64,000 bases of DNA from Otatea glauca (taxonomy: Eukaryota > Streptophyta > Magnoliopsida > Poales > Poaceae): positions 1,355,760 to 1,419,759 of the forward strand of contig CM070727.1 in NCBI GenBank assembly GCA_036346275.1, written 5' to 3'. Shown here piece by piece: positions 1-10,750 of this stretch (position 1 is its first letter; each line of letters opens with the position of its first letter). The position numbers and the translations under genes were made by a program. Under the pieces are notes generated by a model that was not told the origin of the DNA, made no database searches, and saw nothing but the letters and a program-made list of their open reading frames with translations.

Positions 1-1635
1 TAGCTTGTACATCCTAATCCTAGTAATAGAAATGGCGATGTTGTTGCTTGACTTTCCATGTACATTCACGGATGCAGTGCCATTACGTTAGAGAAAAATA
101 TATAGCGTATTTTCAGTACTTCCTTGCGTTTATAACGAGCGACACGACGGTCTGAGCCAGTCCTATAGCCCTTTCGTGTTCCCTCTTTGTGTACACCACT
201 GCACAGATGCAAGGAAAAACACAGCGGCAGAGAGATAAGATAGTTACCTGTCGGAGTTAGGAGCGGGAGGAACCTGTCTCCGGGGAGAATCGCGGCAGGG
301 GAAGGAATCGTGGCCTTGAGAGGGGAAAGAATGGGAACCGAATCAAATGCATGGAAAAATGAATAAAATAATTGAAAGTCGTTCTGATCATCTATTGGGT
401 GGCAAATAACCAATTACAAAGTGAGGGATGGCAAATTGTAGAGTGACATCTATTGAGTGGCAAATAGTCAAATCCTTCTTCTTCTTTTTTGTAGTGATAG
501 TAGAGTATGTCGGTTTTTTCTCACTGGTGTAGTTTTAGATTGAGGCCCATTTTGGAATTGTGAATTTTGCAAGGATTTTATAGGAATTTTAGTGCAAAAT
601 TGAAAAACAAGTTTGTTGTTTGTGAGTAGCCTGAGTTTTTCCAAGTGAGAAGCAATTTTTGTGACCGTTGGATTTTTACGGAGATAGATGGCATGTAATG
701 GTATGTCGATTCATTTGATAAAAATGTAACTTACACTTCAAAAAAAAAATCGGTCACCTTACTCATAAACAATCCCATAGAGAAGTATACAAGTCATGTA
801 GGAATATCACAAAATTCACATGTTCCAAAACAGCGTGCTTATTATACCTTGCCAAAAGACTAGCTCTTCTCTTTAACAAAAACTATCTTTTAAGATTTAA
901 CCTCATAAATGTGTAAATGAACATTACCAAATTAGATAAATATATTGTAAACGTGAGGCACACACCTTTGGGGAAGAACAAAGGTCTTTAGAGGTGTGAG
1001 CCATTCTTCGGCATAAAACACCATTTTATAAGAGCATCACCGTCAGCATGGACTCGATGAACTTGTGGCCGGACTATTAGGTGTGCGTGTGTACATAGCC
1101 CACCAGTGTTTCATTTTTAGATTTGTATCGGTATCTATCAATTTTAGAGTGTAAAACTTGTTGTTGTCGTCCATCGATTTTAGAGTACTTACATGCATAT
1201 GAGCTACATAGGGTATTGGGTGCCTCCTATAAAAAATCCTAGCGGTGGTGGTCTGAGCGTGTCAATCCATGCGTTTATAAGTGTGACGTGTACATCAGAC
1301 TGGTGTGAGTGTGACGTGTACATCAGACTTGTAATCTTGAATAAAAAGTATAGAGTTGAGAGTTTTTAAGCTCAAAATTTGTCTTTTTATTAAGAAAAGG
1401 TTCAGTATACATGTTAATATGTATGCAGAGCTTGAGATAATTGTACGATCCATGATTGGTTGGCCCATTGCCCGTATCTTTCATTTTCTCCTCAACCGGC
1501 ATGTTGGGCGCTTAAAGCACCGCACTCGTGAGCTAAAGCGATAGATGGTAAACAACACAGATGAGATCTTAAGTCTCATATTAACAGGATAAGTTAAAGC
1601 AAGTAACAATTACACTCGTATTAAGTTACCGGAAC
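1..1635. other. No gene seen (AT-rich intergenic)
   Basis: I see no supportable coding region here. The DNA is AT-rich with short homopolymer runs. The only local structure is a short direct duplication near 1279-1328, where a 22-base block containing gtgacgtgtacatcagact occurs twice in tandem. Short open frames on both strands show no recognisable domain. Confidence 0.5.
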
Positions 1636-1811
1636 CTTGAATTGAATCGTGCATATAATACATTTTCATTGGTGGCTGCTGCTTCCATCTTTCGCAGCAT
1701 AGAGATAGAATGGTACAAATGATGGTTGTCAGTAAATTACTCCAGGAAAGGTTGTCGACAACTTTCGGACAAAAGTAGGTCACTGATTCTAAAATTTCTT
1801 CTGTAATCCCG
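1636..1811 (-). pseudogene. Exon-like fragment, unknown protein
   Basis: Minus-strand block with a good splice acceptor on its upstream side (cccttcag) and a possible donor (CAAG/gttcc) on its downstream side. Between them is an open frame of about 58 residues that reads like real protein (it contains ITEEILESVTYFCPKVVDN and ICTILSLCCERWKQQ). The frame also continues upstream past the acceptor to about 1885. I do not recognise the family. It may be one exon of a low-expressed gene, a pseudogene, or a captured fragment. A similar minus-strand open block at 2781-2978 could belong with it. Confidence 0.3.
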
Positions 1812-2780
1812 CTGAAGGGGAAACAATCAGATCGTTGCTTCCAGTGTTGCATTTCAATTATACAGCTAACTATTTCTTCACCCATGTGAATCGATCAAAC
1901 ACATACATTTGGTGCACAAGAACAGTGAAATACCAAGGAGAACTACCGACCTGCTTTGAGAAGAGAATCAGCTGCTGTGCATGGCTAATCACCCTGAACC
2001 TGAAATTCATAAGCCCCAAGGTGAGAGGAGAATTGCTCGCAGTAAAACAAAGATAGGATTAGCAATGCAAACAGCCAAACAGACCATTCAACATGTTGCT
2101 TCCATATTCCATTAAACATCACACTTCCGCTGGGTGCTAATTGAAACTTAATCCACACTGGTTGCCGAATGCTATTTTCTACATATCATATTGTGATACA
2201 GTTTGAAGAAGGAAGCATTTCAAAAGTTCACAAATACTTCAGAGTTAAGAACAGTACCAACTTTTGAACATAAACCCTAATCCTTCAATAACGTGGTGTG
2301 CTCTCGTGCATTTTATCAGTACAGGGAAAACATCATTACTCTAGCACAGTGTGATCGACAAAGTTCTGCCAAGATCAGAAATTGACCTATAGGTGGTATA
2401 TGATCAGGTTGGCTGATTCTGCTTATGTGCTATGTTGAAAAGATTCAAGATCCATTGAGAAATGCTCAGAAATTAATTTCTTCTTTTACTTAGCCATATG
2501 CTAACGAGGTCAACCTAGATCGGGTATAGCAAGGTACTCTGTAGAAAGTTGAAAGCTTCATATAAATACGAAAGTAATGCACCAAAGAGTGGCATGTTAA
2601 TCAAATGAGATATGCACACTTAAATATTTAAAGCCTAGTAGTACCTAGTAATGCTTTTCTAGAATACTTCTAAGAACCATCTGTTCAAATGATGGTGCCA
2701 ACATGTAATCAGAGGCAATTTCAACAAGATCCAATTACTCTTTCTTGATATGAATTCTACCTTTTGGTTCATACAAAACT

Positions 2781-2990
2781 TCAGAATTGCACTTGTAGGC
2801 AGATCACTAGTAAAATGAGAAGACTGAGTAGCTCTTCATAGTCGAATCCAGTTGTTAAAGCATGCCATATAAACTCAGTTGATAGTTCAGCACAATTTAT
2901 TACTTTAAAGTAAATGATTGGACTCCATTCCTCTTCAGTGTAGACTCTTTCTAATATAACATTTGCAACGCGTGACATTTTATTGAGGCA
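2781..2990 (-). pseudogene. Exon-like fragment, unknown protein
   Basis: Minus-strand open block of about 65 codons (contains YTEEEWSPIIYFKVINCAEL and HALTTGFDYEELLSLLIL), followed by a possible gtgatc donor. Composition and residue pattern look coding, but the frame is closed by a TAA just upstream and no clear acceptor was found. It is therefore either a truncated exon or chance. It lies on the same strand as the 1636-1811 block, with about 1 kb between them, as a gene with introns would show. Family not recognised. Confidence 0.25.
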
Positions 2991-3328
2991 ATAGTATTTT
3001 TAGTCCATGCACTGCAGCAATATCTGCATTCCACAATCAAAATCTTGCACTAGAACTAAACATTGTGAACTTGCATTATGTCCTAATGTCAAGCTCTTCT
3101 ATTATGAGTTGAATGAGGATTCTGACATAGTACACCTAGTAATCTATTTATTTATTTGATGAGCAACTACACTACGAGTTTCCTACCTGAACTTTTATTG
3201 TTCTCGATAGTCAAGGTAGTGAAAATGAAATGATATGGTCCAGTGACCACACAAACTGTCCTGAACTTACCATCTCACTACATAATAACCAGCTTCTTTA
3301 AATAATCGTACCAAAAACTAAAAAATTA

Positions 3329-3700
3329 GAGCAAATTCCACAAACTACAGGTTTCTTGTACAAACTATCATAAAACTACAGGTTTTAGTTTCTATTTTAT
3401 AAAACTACAGAGAACTTACATCACAAAACTACAGGTTTTATATTTGACTATTTATTGTAACGGGTCTGACAGTGTGGACCTACATGACAGCCTCACACGC
3501 GAGTGAAACGGAAAAAGGAGGTGCATGACGCTACCATGTGGGCCCATACTGTCAGACCCGTTACAAAAAACAGTCAATTCTAAACATGTAGTTTTGTGAC
3601 ACAAGTTCTCCTAAATTTTGTAGTTTTGTGAAACATGAGCTAAAACTTGTAGTTTTCTTATGGTTTGTACAAGAAACCTGTTGTTTTGTGAAATTTACTC
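3329..3700. mobile_element. Mutator-type MITE, copy 1 (372 bp)
   Basis: Non-autonomous foldback element with long imperfect terminal inverted repeats: it begins gagcaaattccacaaactac and ends ttgttttgtgaaatttactc. It is flanked by a perfect 9-bp direct repeat, aaaaaatta, at 3320-3328 and 3701-3709, the duplication size made by Mutator-like transposases. It encodes nothing. The centre contains an inverted pair, aacgggtctgacagtgtgg and its mirror near 3545-3565. It lies about 640 bp beyond the stop codon of the trihelix gene. Confidence 0.8.
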
Positions 3701-3806
3701 AAAAAATTAACTCAAAGATCTTTTTTTCATAATTATACACTAGAAGAATGACTTTTGATTGGAATTTCCTATTCCATTCATAAATCCCAGGAATAGATAA
3801 AAAAAA

Positions 3807-4185
3807 GAGTAAATTTCATAAAACTACAGGATTTTTATACAAACTATCAAAAAACTACATGTTTTGGCTTTCATTTCACAAAACTACAGATTTTAGGAGA
3901 ACTTATAGCACAAAACTACATGTTTTAGAATTGATCTTTTCTTGTAACAAATATGACAGTGTGGACCCACATGATAGCCTCAAGCACGAGTGAAACGGGA
4001 AATAAGGGTGCGTGAGGCTACCATGTGGGTTTACACTGTCAAACCTAGTACAAGAAACAACCAATTCTAAAACCTATAGTTTTGTGACACAAGTTCTCGT
4101 AAAATCTATAGTTTTGTAAAATATAAGCTAAAACCTTATTTTTCTGCTAGTTTGTACAAGAAATCTATAGTTATGTGAAATTTAC
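3807..4185. mobile_element. Mutator-type MITE, copy 2 (about 379 bp)
   Basis: Second copy of the same MITE family, in the same orientation and about 100 bp from copy 1. It begins gagtaaatttcataaaacta and ends atgtgaaatttac. The flanking 9-bp repeats are imperfect (taaaaaaaa / taaaaaaac), so it may be the older insertion. It ends about 160 bp from the trihelix stop codon and so probably sits in that gene's 3' UTR, where a transcribed inverted repeat could fold. Confidence 0.7.
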
Positions 4186-4343
4186 TAAAAAAACACAGAC
4201 ATAGCAAATGTGCAGTAATTAACTTCAATTTGCATTGAAGGTTTCTATGTCTTCTTTCTGACAGAAAGACGGCTATAGAATGTAAAGATAAAGACACTAC
4301 ATATGTCCATATTTTAAACTTTAGGAAGTTAGCTATGTTGAAA

Positions 4344-5324
4344 CTAACCATTTTCGCCTTTCTTGGTAATGATGTCTACTTCAGCTGTTACGGATGAGCT
4401 ACCACCAGTCTTGCTGCTGCTCTCTTTTAATCTCTTGGCAAAAAGCTTAGCAATCTGCAACTGTGTTTTCGCCATAATCTCTGTTCTCTTGAGCTCCATC
4501 TCGCCTTTTTTAATCTCAGCCTCAACCCTCATCTTCTCTGTTTCCCTGTACATCTCCATTCTGGCCTGCTCAATCTTCAAGAATGAGCTAGCCAGCAACT
4601 CGATGCTCTTTGCTATATCAAACTCTGTGCTCTTCCTCTTCTTGGACAAGTCCCAAACCTTGTCCACCTCATCGGCATCCTCATTCGCCTCCTTACTCCT
4701 CGGAGAGCTCATGTTGACATCACTATCTGCAGCCCTGCTCTCTTTCTGCCCGCTGTTATCAACCTTCTCCGCTTTCTCTTGGACAGAGCCATTTGCATCT
4801 GCATTCACCAAGCCAGAGACTGCACCTGGTCCTGCATCTGGCAGCTGCCTGACAAAATCTGCCTCGACCTCGACCTCTGCTTTTGCCGGGGCTCGCAGGT
4901 CTATACTATTACTCAACCTTGCTTGCACCTTACCGGAACAACCAGCTGGCCCTTTAAGCAGACCATCCATGCGGGCAAAGAAACGCCAAGACGGGCCAGC
5001 GGCAGTAGGACCAGCACGAGCAACCGCGGCGGACTCAGCTCGGTACCGCTTCTTCATCGACTCGATCTTGTTCTTGCACTGGTTGGGGGTCTTGGCACAG
5101 TTGCTCCCAGGCTTCCCCGTGGCGTTCTCCAAGGCGCAATGCGCGGACAACTCGTGAGCAATGTCGACCCAGTCGCTCCACTTGAGTTTGGCGCGGTTCC
5201 GCCGCAGCCACTTGGCCTCGTAGGCCTCGAGCAGCCGCACAATGCCGCTCTCGCTCCACTCGTCGCGCTTCTGCGGCGGCGCGGCCGTCAACGGCGCCAC
5301 GTCGGCGTCAGGAAGGTCATCCAT
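4344..5324 (-). CDS. Trihelix (SIP1/ASIL-type) transcription factor
   Basis: Single-exon gene of 326 residues encoding a plant trihelix DNA-binding protein. The N-terminal Myb/SANT-like trihelix domain spans about residues 21-123. It has the spaced tryptophans W23, W49 and W52, the basic third-helix block KNKIESMKKRYR (84-95) and a following SWRFFARMDGLL helix (112-123). A basic patch KKRK near 230 may be a nuclear signal. Residues about 238-305 are rich in E, K and M with a heptad look, a C-terminal coiled coil typical of the SIP1/ASIL clade for dimerisation. The middle is acidic and low in complexity. Start chosen at the first ATG; the frame is intact with no introns, as usual for the clade. 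Expected to act in the nucleus as a GT-element-binding regulator; the target is unknown. Two MITEs lie just downstream and a GC-rich island upstream. Confidence 0.88.
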   Translation of the reverse strand: MDDLPDADVAPLTAAPPQKRDEWSESGIVRLLEAYEAKWLRRNRAKLKWSDWVDIAHELSAHCALENATGKPGSNCAKTPNQCKNKIESMKKRYRAESAAVARAGPTAAGPSWRFFARMDGLLKGPAGCSGKVQARLSNSIDLRAPAKAEVEVEADFVRQLPDAGPGAVSGLVNADANGSVQEKAEKVDNSGQKESRAADSDVNMSSPRSKEANEDADEVDKVWDLSKKRKSTEFDIAKSIELLASSFLKIEQARMEMYRETEKMRVEAEIKKGEMELKRTEIMAKTQLQIAKLFAKRLKESSSKTGGSSSVTAEVDIITKKGENG

Positions 5325-6980
5325 GGGGCAGCAGGCGGAAAGAACCCCAAATTGGTCTCAAAAATAAAAAGAACCCCAACTTTTGCAGTTTAGACAGGGG
5401 TCTCTGACATGGGGATCTTTCTTGAGCTCAGGCGTTGTTGTACCAAAGACTGAATTGGCTCAAAAGAGCTTCTTGAAGCTTGATGTATTTACTAGTTCAG
5501 TGATCAGACAGGAAAGATCACAACAAAGAGAGGTTCTCTGAAGCTGTAAGACCAGGAAAAATTGAAAAAGAAGGCACCTTTTTTTCTTTGCCAAGGAATA
5601 CCGAAAGAAAGAGATTTTGGAAAAAGGCCTCGCTTCCTCAAGTGTTTATGCGCCAACACACGGCGTGATTCCAGATGAGTTGTACTTGTTCCCAGACCCG
5701 GAGCCTGCTGACCACGGCAAAAGATTCAGCACAAAGAAACCCGCTGCACTCTTAAGTCCTACTCCTAACCCAGTAGCCATTAACAAGCAAGCGAGCAAAG
5801 CCTAGAGCAAAAAGAACGCGGCATGAAAGAGGGAACAGAGGTAGCTAGGGAGCAAGGGATTCAAGAACAGTCAAGACCCAGACCGAACAGGATGGCTTAG
5901 TCGGGAACAGCGGGATTCGAGCTGCGAAATGCGCCAAAAAGAAGGGTGCAGAATTCTGGAGGGGGAGGATTTCTGCTTCCTTTCTGGCGCTGTTGTGTTG
6001 GCCTTACGGTCCGGATCGGCTCTCGCCTCTCGAGAGAAAGGAAGGAGCCCGTCCGTCCCCTCCAGTCCACCGCCCTGCCTGCCAGTGCCAACTGCCGCGC
6101 GTCGGCCAAACGGGGTGCGCGGGAGCGGTGGACCGGGCGCACGCAGCGAGGCTGGGTGCTCGGAATGGAGGCGCGCGTCGGACCGCAGCAGCAGTGAAGG
6201 GGGCAACGAGTCCAGGGGGAGTGGATCAGTGGAGGGTGACGCTAGCGCTGACCGGATCCGGTCCCGGGGCAGCGGCAGCGAACACGGTGAGGGGGCGCCG
6301 TGCCGAGGAGGGCGAGTCGACGCCAAGGCTCGCGCGGTGGGGAAACGCGTTTGCCGAGAGGGAAAGAAAACACGCTCGAATCCGCAGCGGCTCGGCTTGG
6401 CCGCCGCGTTGGCGGGACAGACTGCGGTGCGGCCGGTGTAGCGTAGCGTGCTGGACTGTGGTGGAGGCGTGGCGCCCACCTGAGCTGAGCCTGAGCCAGT
6501 ACGGGTACGGGTGTCCTCGTTTTCCAGCCGCGGTTGGTGGCCTGACCTGCCGCCACCTCCCTTTCGGTTTCCATTTGTCCGCGGCATCTTTCCTCCTTTC
6601 CTTGCAACCGAAGACTACTGGAACTCTGGAAGTCCTGCTGCCTGCTATCATTGCTCCGGCAGTTGCCCATTTGGTTACCAACCTGCTCCTGCCATTTCAT
6701 TGCACTACTGTACTGGTACTAGAAAGGCTATTCCAATCAAGAACAGAGTCATACCGTGAGTGAGACAAGATGATGGGTCTGCTAGCAGGATATCATCATT
6801 CATCAGTCACCATGCCAAATGCAGGGCTAGTCATAGTTAACGGAGCAAAAGCAGAAAAATACGAAGAGAATCCCCCCCCCCCCTCTTTTCTGTGAACAGG
6901 GTAGCTTTTTGTATATCAAGTAACAGGGCAGATCGTTGGCACGCTAGAACAGGATCCACACCTTCCATGGTACTCAGGTA
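5325..6980. promoter_or_regulatory. Upstream region of the trihelix gene with GC-rich island
   Basis: No supportable coding sequence. Positions 5325-5880 are mixed in composition and probably 5' leader. Positions about 5900-6530 are strongly GC- and CpG-rich, which opens long overlapping frames on both strands; none shows a domain. The simplest reading is promoter and untranslated first exon of the trihelix gene. A run of ten C residues lies near 6873. Confidence 0.4.
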
Positions 6981-6984
6981 CTGT

Positions 6985-7870
6985 ACTGCAACACGAAAGT
7001 TTTACTTTGGAATTTTTTGTATGGCTCCCTTTCGCAAGTATTTGCAAAAACAACCCTCTTTGCGCCTCCCAGCCACTGCAGTGGACAAAAACAACGGCCA
7101 AGAGGCACTGCACACAAATATAGCACTAGTTAGGATTTTTTTTATTTTTAAATTAAAAGATATTAAAATAATTCTTTTAAAAAATATAGAAAGAATTCTG
7201 TTTTAAGTGTGCAGCTCCTAAGAGCTGCACCTTTTTAAAAAATATATATATAAATCTTTTTTTTAAGTGTGCAGCTCCTGCACCTTTTTTAAAAAATATA
7301 TAAAAAATTCTTTTTTTAAGTGTGCAGCTCCCTCACAGAGCTGCAACTTTTTTAAAAAATATATAAAAAATCTTTTTTTAAAGTGTGCAACTCCCCCACG
7401 AAGGTGCACCTTTTTTTAAAAAAAATTACTTTTTTAAAAAATCCTTTTTAAATATATATATGTATAGATCGCAGAAGATTTTTGAACTATCCATTGTATA
7501 ACTATATAAACCCACACGAATGCAGCGCCTGAGGGCGACGAAAAGGTGCAGCTCCGTGATGGAGCTGCACACTTTAAAAAAAGATTTTTATATATTTGTT
7601 TTAAAAAGGTGCATCTCCTTACTTAAAACAGAATTTTTTATATATATTTTAAAAAGAATTATTTTAATATTTTTTAATTTAAAAAAAAAAAATCCTAACT
7701 AGTCACGGCGCCCACAGGGTCATGATATCAGCACAGCATGGCGCCTCCAGCTACGGTTTTTGCATTCTGCAGTAGCTGGGAGGCACGAAGAGGGCTATTT
7801 CTGCAAATACCTGCAAATGTGGGTCATTTTCGTAATAAAAATTTTCAATAGTAAAAATTTCCCAAAACAC
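6985..7870. mobile_element. Large foldback element with internal palindrome array
   Basis: Imperfect inverted repeat of about 880 bp. The outer arms match between about 7029-7080 (gcaagtatttgcaaaaacaa, then a cctcccagcc block) and the complement of 7770-7827. The inner arms match between 7126-7205 (actagttaggatt) and the complement of 7620-7704. Between the arms are repeated short palindromes of the form gtgcagctcc...ggagctgcac at about 7207, 7267, 7320, 7383 and 7545, separated by A/T runs. No open frame. Class uncertain; no clean target duplication was found. Confidence 0.6.
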
Positions 7871-8318
7871 AGGATAATTTGTATCTTACCAAAGCTTTTT
7901 CATGTAAGCTGCTCTGTCAGAACACAAGAGACCGGTATAAGGCCTGATTGGTAAGGCCCTTGGAGGCCTTGGCTTATATTGCCGAATTGGCTCCTTCCAG
8001 CAAGAAATTACAAATTTGGTCTCATTAGGGATCACGGCGGCAGTGGCAAACAACATCTGTCTTCTTCTAGGATCTAGTACTGTAGCAGCTTCGTGGTAAC
8101 AAGGTAGGAAGAGCAACGTGGCAGCCACATCTGTTGCAGTACGGGTGATCGACAAGACTTCCTACGGTCCTATACCGCAGCAGGTTCTAGACCATTGACA
8201 CTAAATGCAAAGGCTGTTAAATGCATTCATGCAGGCACAAATAGATAGTGCCCAATGTATTTTTTAAAGTAAAATATTGCCATGCATGCCAATGGATTTG
8301 GAATCATTACTTATCGAA

Positions 8319-8547
8319 GGCCCTGTTTGATAGAGCTCCAGATTCTGGCTCCATGTTAGATCTGAATCTTGTAGGCTAAAATAAATAGAATTAAGTTTAT
8401 ATTTTTAATCTAAAATTAAATAATATGACCTACCTAAACACTCTTAATATACCCACAGATCCAGCTTCACGGATCTGTGGAGCTACAAATACCCAGCTCC
8501 ACCAGATCTATGAATCTGGTGAAGATGGAGCCGTACCAAACAGAGCC
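8319..8547. mobile_element. Tourist-like MITE (229 bp)
   Basis: Begins ggccctgtttgatagagctc and ends gccgtaccaaacagagcc, giving an inverted terminal repeat of the GGCCCTGTTTGG type. Flanking trinucleotides are gaa and taa, an imperfect version of the 3-bp duplication used by PIF/Harbinger elements. A second member, similar along its length, lies at 45543-45773. No coding capacity. Confidence 0.6.
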
Positions 8548-8561
8548 TAACCCTCGTAAAT

Positions 8562-8842
8562 CATTTTTTTTTGCAAATCTAGTACCCGCATATGCATTTG
8601 CAAATTTGACCCCCTTTCCCACCACGGAAGGCACGACAAGTGACACATATCCCCTGCCGCGCTCTCTCGCCCGCTGCCTCGCTCTCTCGCCCTATCACAG
8701 CGCCAGCGACCTTCTGCGCTCCCTAAGCACAGCAGGTGACAGGTGTCGCCTGCCATGCCTTTCACAGTGGGGGAGGGGCCAATTTTGCAAATGCATACGC
8801 GAGGGGCTAGATTTGAAAAAAAAAAACAAGGCACAGGGGGCT
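8562..8842. mobile_element. Small foldback element (about 280 bp)
   Basis: Inverted arms of about 75-90 bp: ttttgcaaatctagtacccg on the left pairs with the complement of the block ending ggggctagatttgaaaaaaa on the right. The same tttgcaaatctag start recurs at about 19665-19705 and 47876, so this is a dispersed family. The centre carries gacaagtgacac / gacaggtgtcgc mirror blocks. It starts within 20 bp of the end of the Tourist-like MITE. Confidence 0.5.
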
Positions 8843-8844
8843 AA

Positions 8845-9500
8845 TTAAGCGATGAATTCAATGGATCCAAGCAAAGTGATTTTCTAATACAAAAGGCCTG
8901 CCCAATTTAATGCATGTATACATCCATGGATGAATTAGACTAGCCTCCTATAGTACTATGTCAAAATAAGAGCTACGTGTTGGCTACCGTTGCTATTGCG
9001 GTCATGAATGAGACCAAAAATGCAATTTCGTGTGTGAGCGAGCTAGTTCAGTAAAAGAAAACGCTGAGAGGGCCATCCAAGCGAAGGACTCCGGCTCCTG
9101 CTCATAGATTCTCAACCAGAGCAGTAAGAGCCTAGCCAAACGCCCCAGCTCCTTTTTTAAAATCGAAAGCAAGATAGAATTGGAAGCGAGCAGCAGTACA
9201 AAGCTAGGAGCAACCTTTACCCTGCTCCCTGCAAGAAGCAACCTCCTCCTTACCAAAATGCCCCTGAAATTCAGGCCTATTTTACTCACGTTTTGCCACT
9301 AGATATAATGGCCTGTTCGGCCACTCCCGTCGCCCATCCCTCCTCATTTCTCGCTCTCGCTCTCACCTCTTGCCTCTTGGTCTCCAACTTTGCTCTTGCT
9401 TGCTCCCTAATGGACTAGCATTGCTGGCCCCAGAGCCCATCCTCGCCAGTTGCCCGTCCCCAGAGCCCCTCCCAGTCGACTCCAGAGAAATTAAGCAAAT
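8845..9500. other. No gene seen
   Basis: Intergenic. Around 9115-9290 the text resembles decayed pieces of the Tourist-like family (blocks such as ccaaacgccccagctcc), but I could not define ends. Confidence 0.35.
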
Positions 9501-9504
9501 TGCA

Positions 9505-10750
9505 CTCAAGTGGTCATAATATCATCAAACGGTCCTTGAGTGTATGGAAGATAAAATGGAGAATCCCACTCAAGTGTCGAAGCAGAGGAAGATTGTAGTG
9601 GCAATCATAGGACTCCACAACTTCATATGTAAGTGACGAATACTCATACCAGGGGTACCCCAACGGCCCAGGAGGACAAGCAGGCTGCGTCAAGCCCAGC
9701 TCCGACCTAACAAGTCGCCCCCGGGCCCAGCTCCGACCAAGGGACCTGCGGGGCCACAAAAAGACGCTTCGTCCCCGACCAGAGTAGGGCGAGCGATCCC
9801 GACCAAGTGGGACGCCGACCCCCGTCACAGGTCGGGCTCCCCCGAGCCCCCGACCAAGCTAAGGCAACCTTCGCCAAGGGCCACGTGTCGAGCCTCCGCC
9901 GACTGTTGGCCACGTGCCCCACGGACAGGATCGTTCGAAGTGACCGTGCAGGCGGTGGCCCTTCCGAGGCAAAGACAAGGGTTGTCAAGTTAAAACTCCA
10001 TCCCATCGCCTGACCACACGAAGTATGAGGATCGCGCTCTCCCGGCGGCGCTAGGGCCACGCCGCAACATCAAGACTGACGAGTTTCAGAGAGGCGGTGC
10101 GCGCGCTTCCCAAGGAAACGGCGAGCTGCTCTGCTCAGCAAGCCTACCAAACCCGGTGTGGGCGAGGCCGGACGGCGACCAATCACCAAGACGAGGGACT
10201 AGAGCTCCTAGTATAGGTTTCTCCTTCCTTCTTTCTCCCAATTCTCAATGTAACCTGCCCCTCCCGACTGTATAAAGGGGGGCAGGGCCCTCTGGGAGAA
10301 GAGACGCTCCTCTTCTCACTAAGTCTTTACGAACAGACAACAAACACTCTGGTGTTCAAACCCTCAGCCCCCACTGGTAAACGTGGTGCAGTTGACTGCA
10401 TCCAAGGCAATACAACACCACTACACGAATTAGAGTAGGGACATTCGGCTCGAACCAGTATACATCTTGGACTTTTGAGTCTAACCATTCAGGAAGAGGG
10501 AACGCGCGGCCCCTTCCGACTTACAAATTTACTTGCCGGTGCTCGAAACGCCGACAGTAAGCATACTACGATGGACATGCATTTCCATAGGTGCGATCAG
10601 AATCCTAATTATGTGCCCACAATACCATCAAGATATGCCAAACATGCCATTTCACAAGATGCCTCAGATTCATTGACATCACAAATGGGTGATCGGTCCA
10701 TAGATAAGTTTCGTGATGACCTTACAAGGGCAATTGCTCAATCTGGATGA
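9505..10750 (+). pseudogene. PIF/Harbinger transposase C-terminal remnant, split by an LTR
   Basis: Two pieces of one decayed transposase. The first (about 9505-9633) reads, across frames, IIKRSLSVWKIKW and KIVVAIIGLHNFIC, the conserved end of the DDE_Tnp_4 domain of PIF/Harbinger transposases. The second (10557-10750) continues with MDMHFHRCDQNPNYVP and ends SIDKFRDDLTRAIAQSG followed by TGA, the usual C-terminus. The solo LTR at 9634-10556 sits between them, duplicating GTAAG. The first piece is frameshifted. The catalytic core upstream is not recognisable, so this is inactive. Confidence 0.7.
9634..10556 (+). mobile_element. Solo LTR, copy A (923 bp)
   Basis: Starts TGACGAATACTCATACC and ends GCTCGAAACGCCGACA. 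It is flanked by a perfect 5-bp repeat, GTAAG, at 9629-9633 and 10557-10561. It contains a TATA-type box (gtataaag, 10270) followed by a plausible leader. No internal retroelement sequence adjoins it on either side, so it is a solo LTR left by recombination between two LTRs. The long GC-rich LTR suggests a Ty3/Gypsy family. Copy B, reverse orientation, is at 20867-21751. Confidence 0.85.

Noticed and set aside
4363..5393. Plus-strand frames of 264 and 204 codons opposite the trihelix gene
   Set aside because: They are antisense shadows of the 326-codon gene, whose trihelix and coiled-coil patterns are clear on the minus strand.
5871..6763. Several frames of 150-256 codons upstream of the trihelix gene
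   Set aside because: Same cause: a GC-rich island with open frames in five phases and no recognisable protein; better read as promoter and leader.
7207..7640. Regularly spaced palindromic repeats, CRISPR-like at first sight
   Set aside because: The DNA is plant nuclear, spacers are A/T tracts and not unique sequence, and the array sits inside a larger foldback element.
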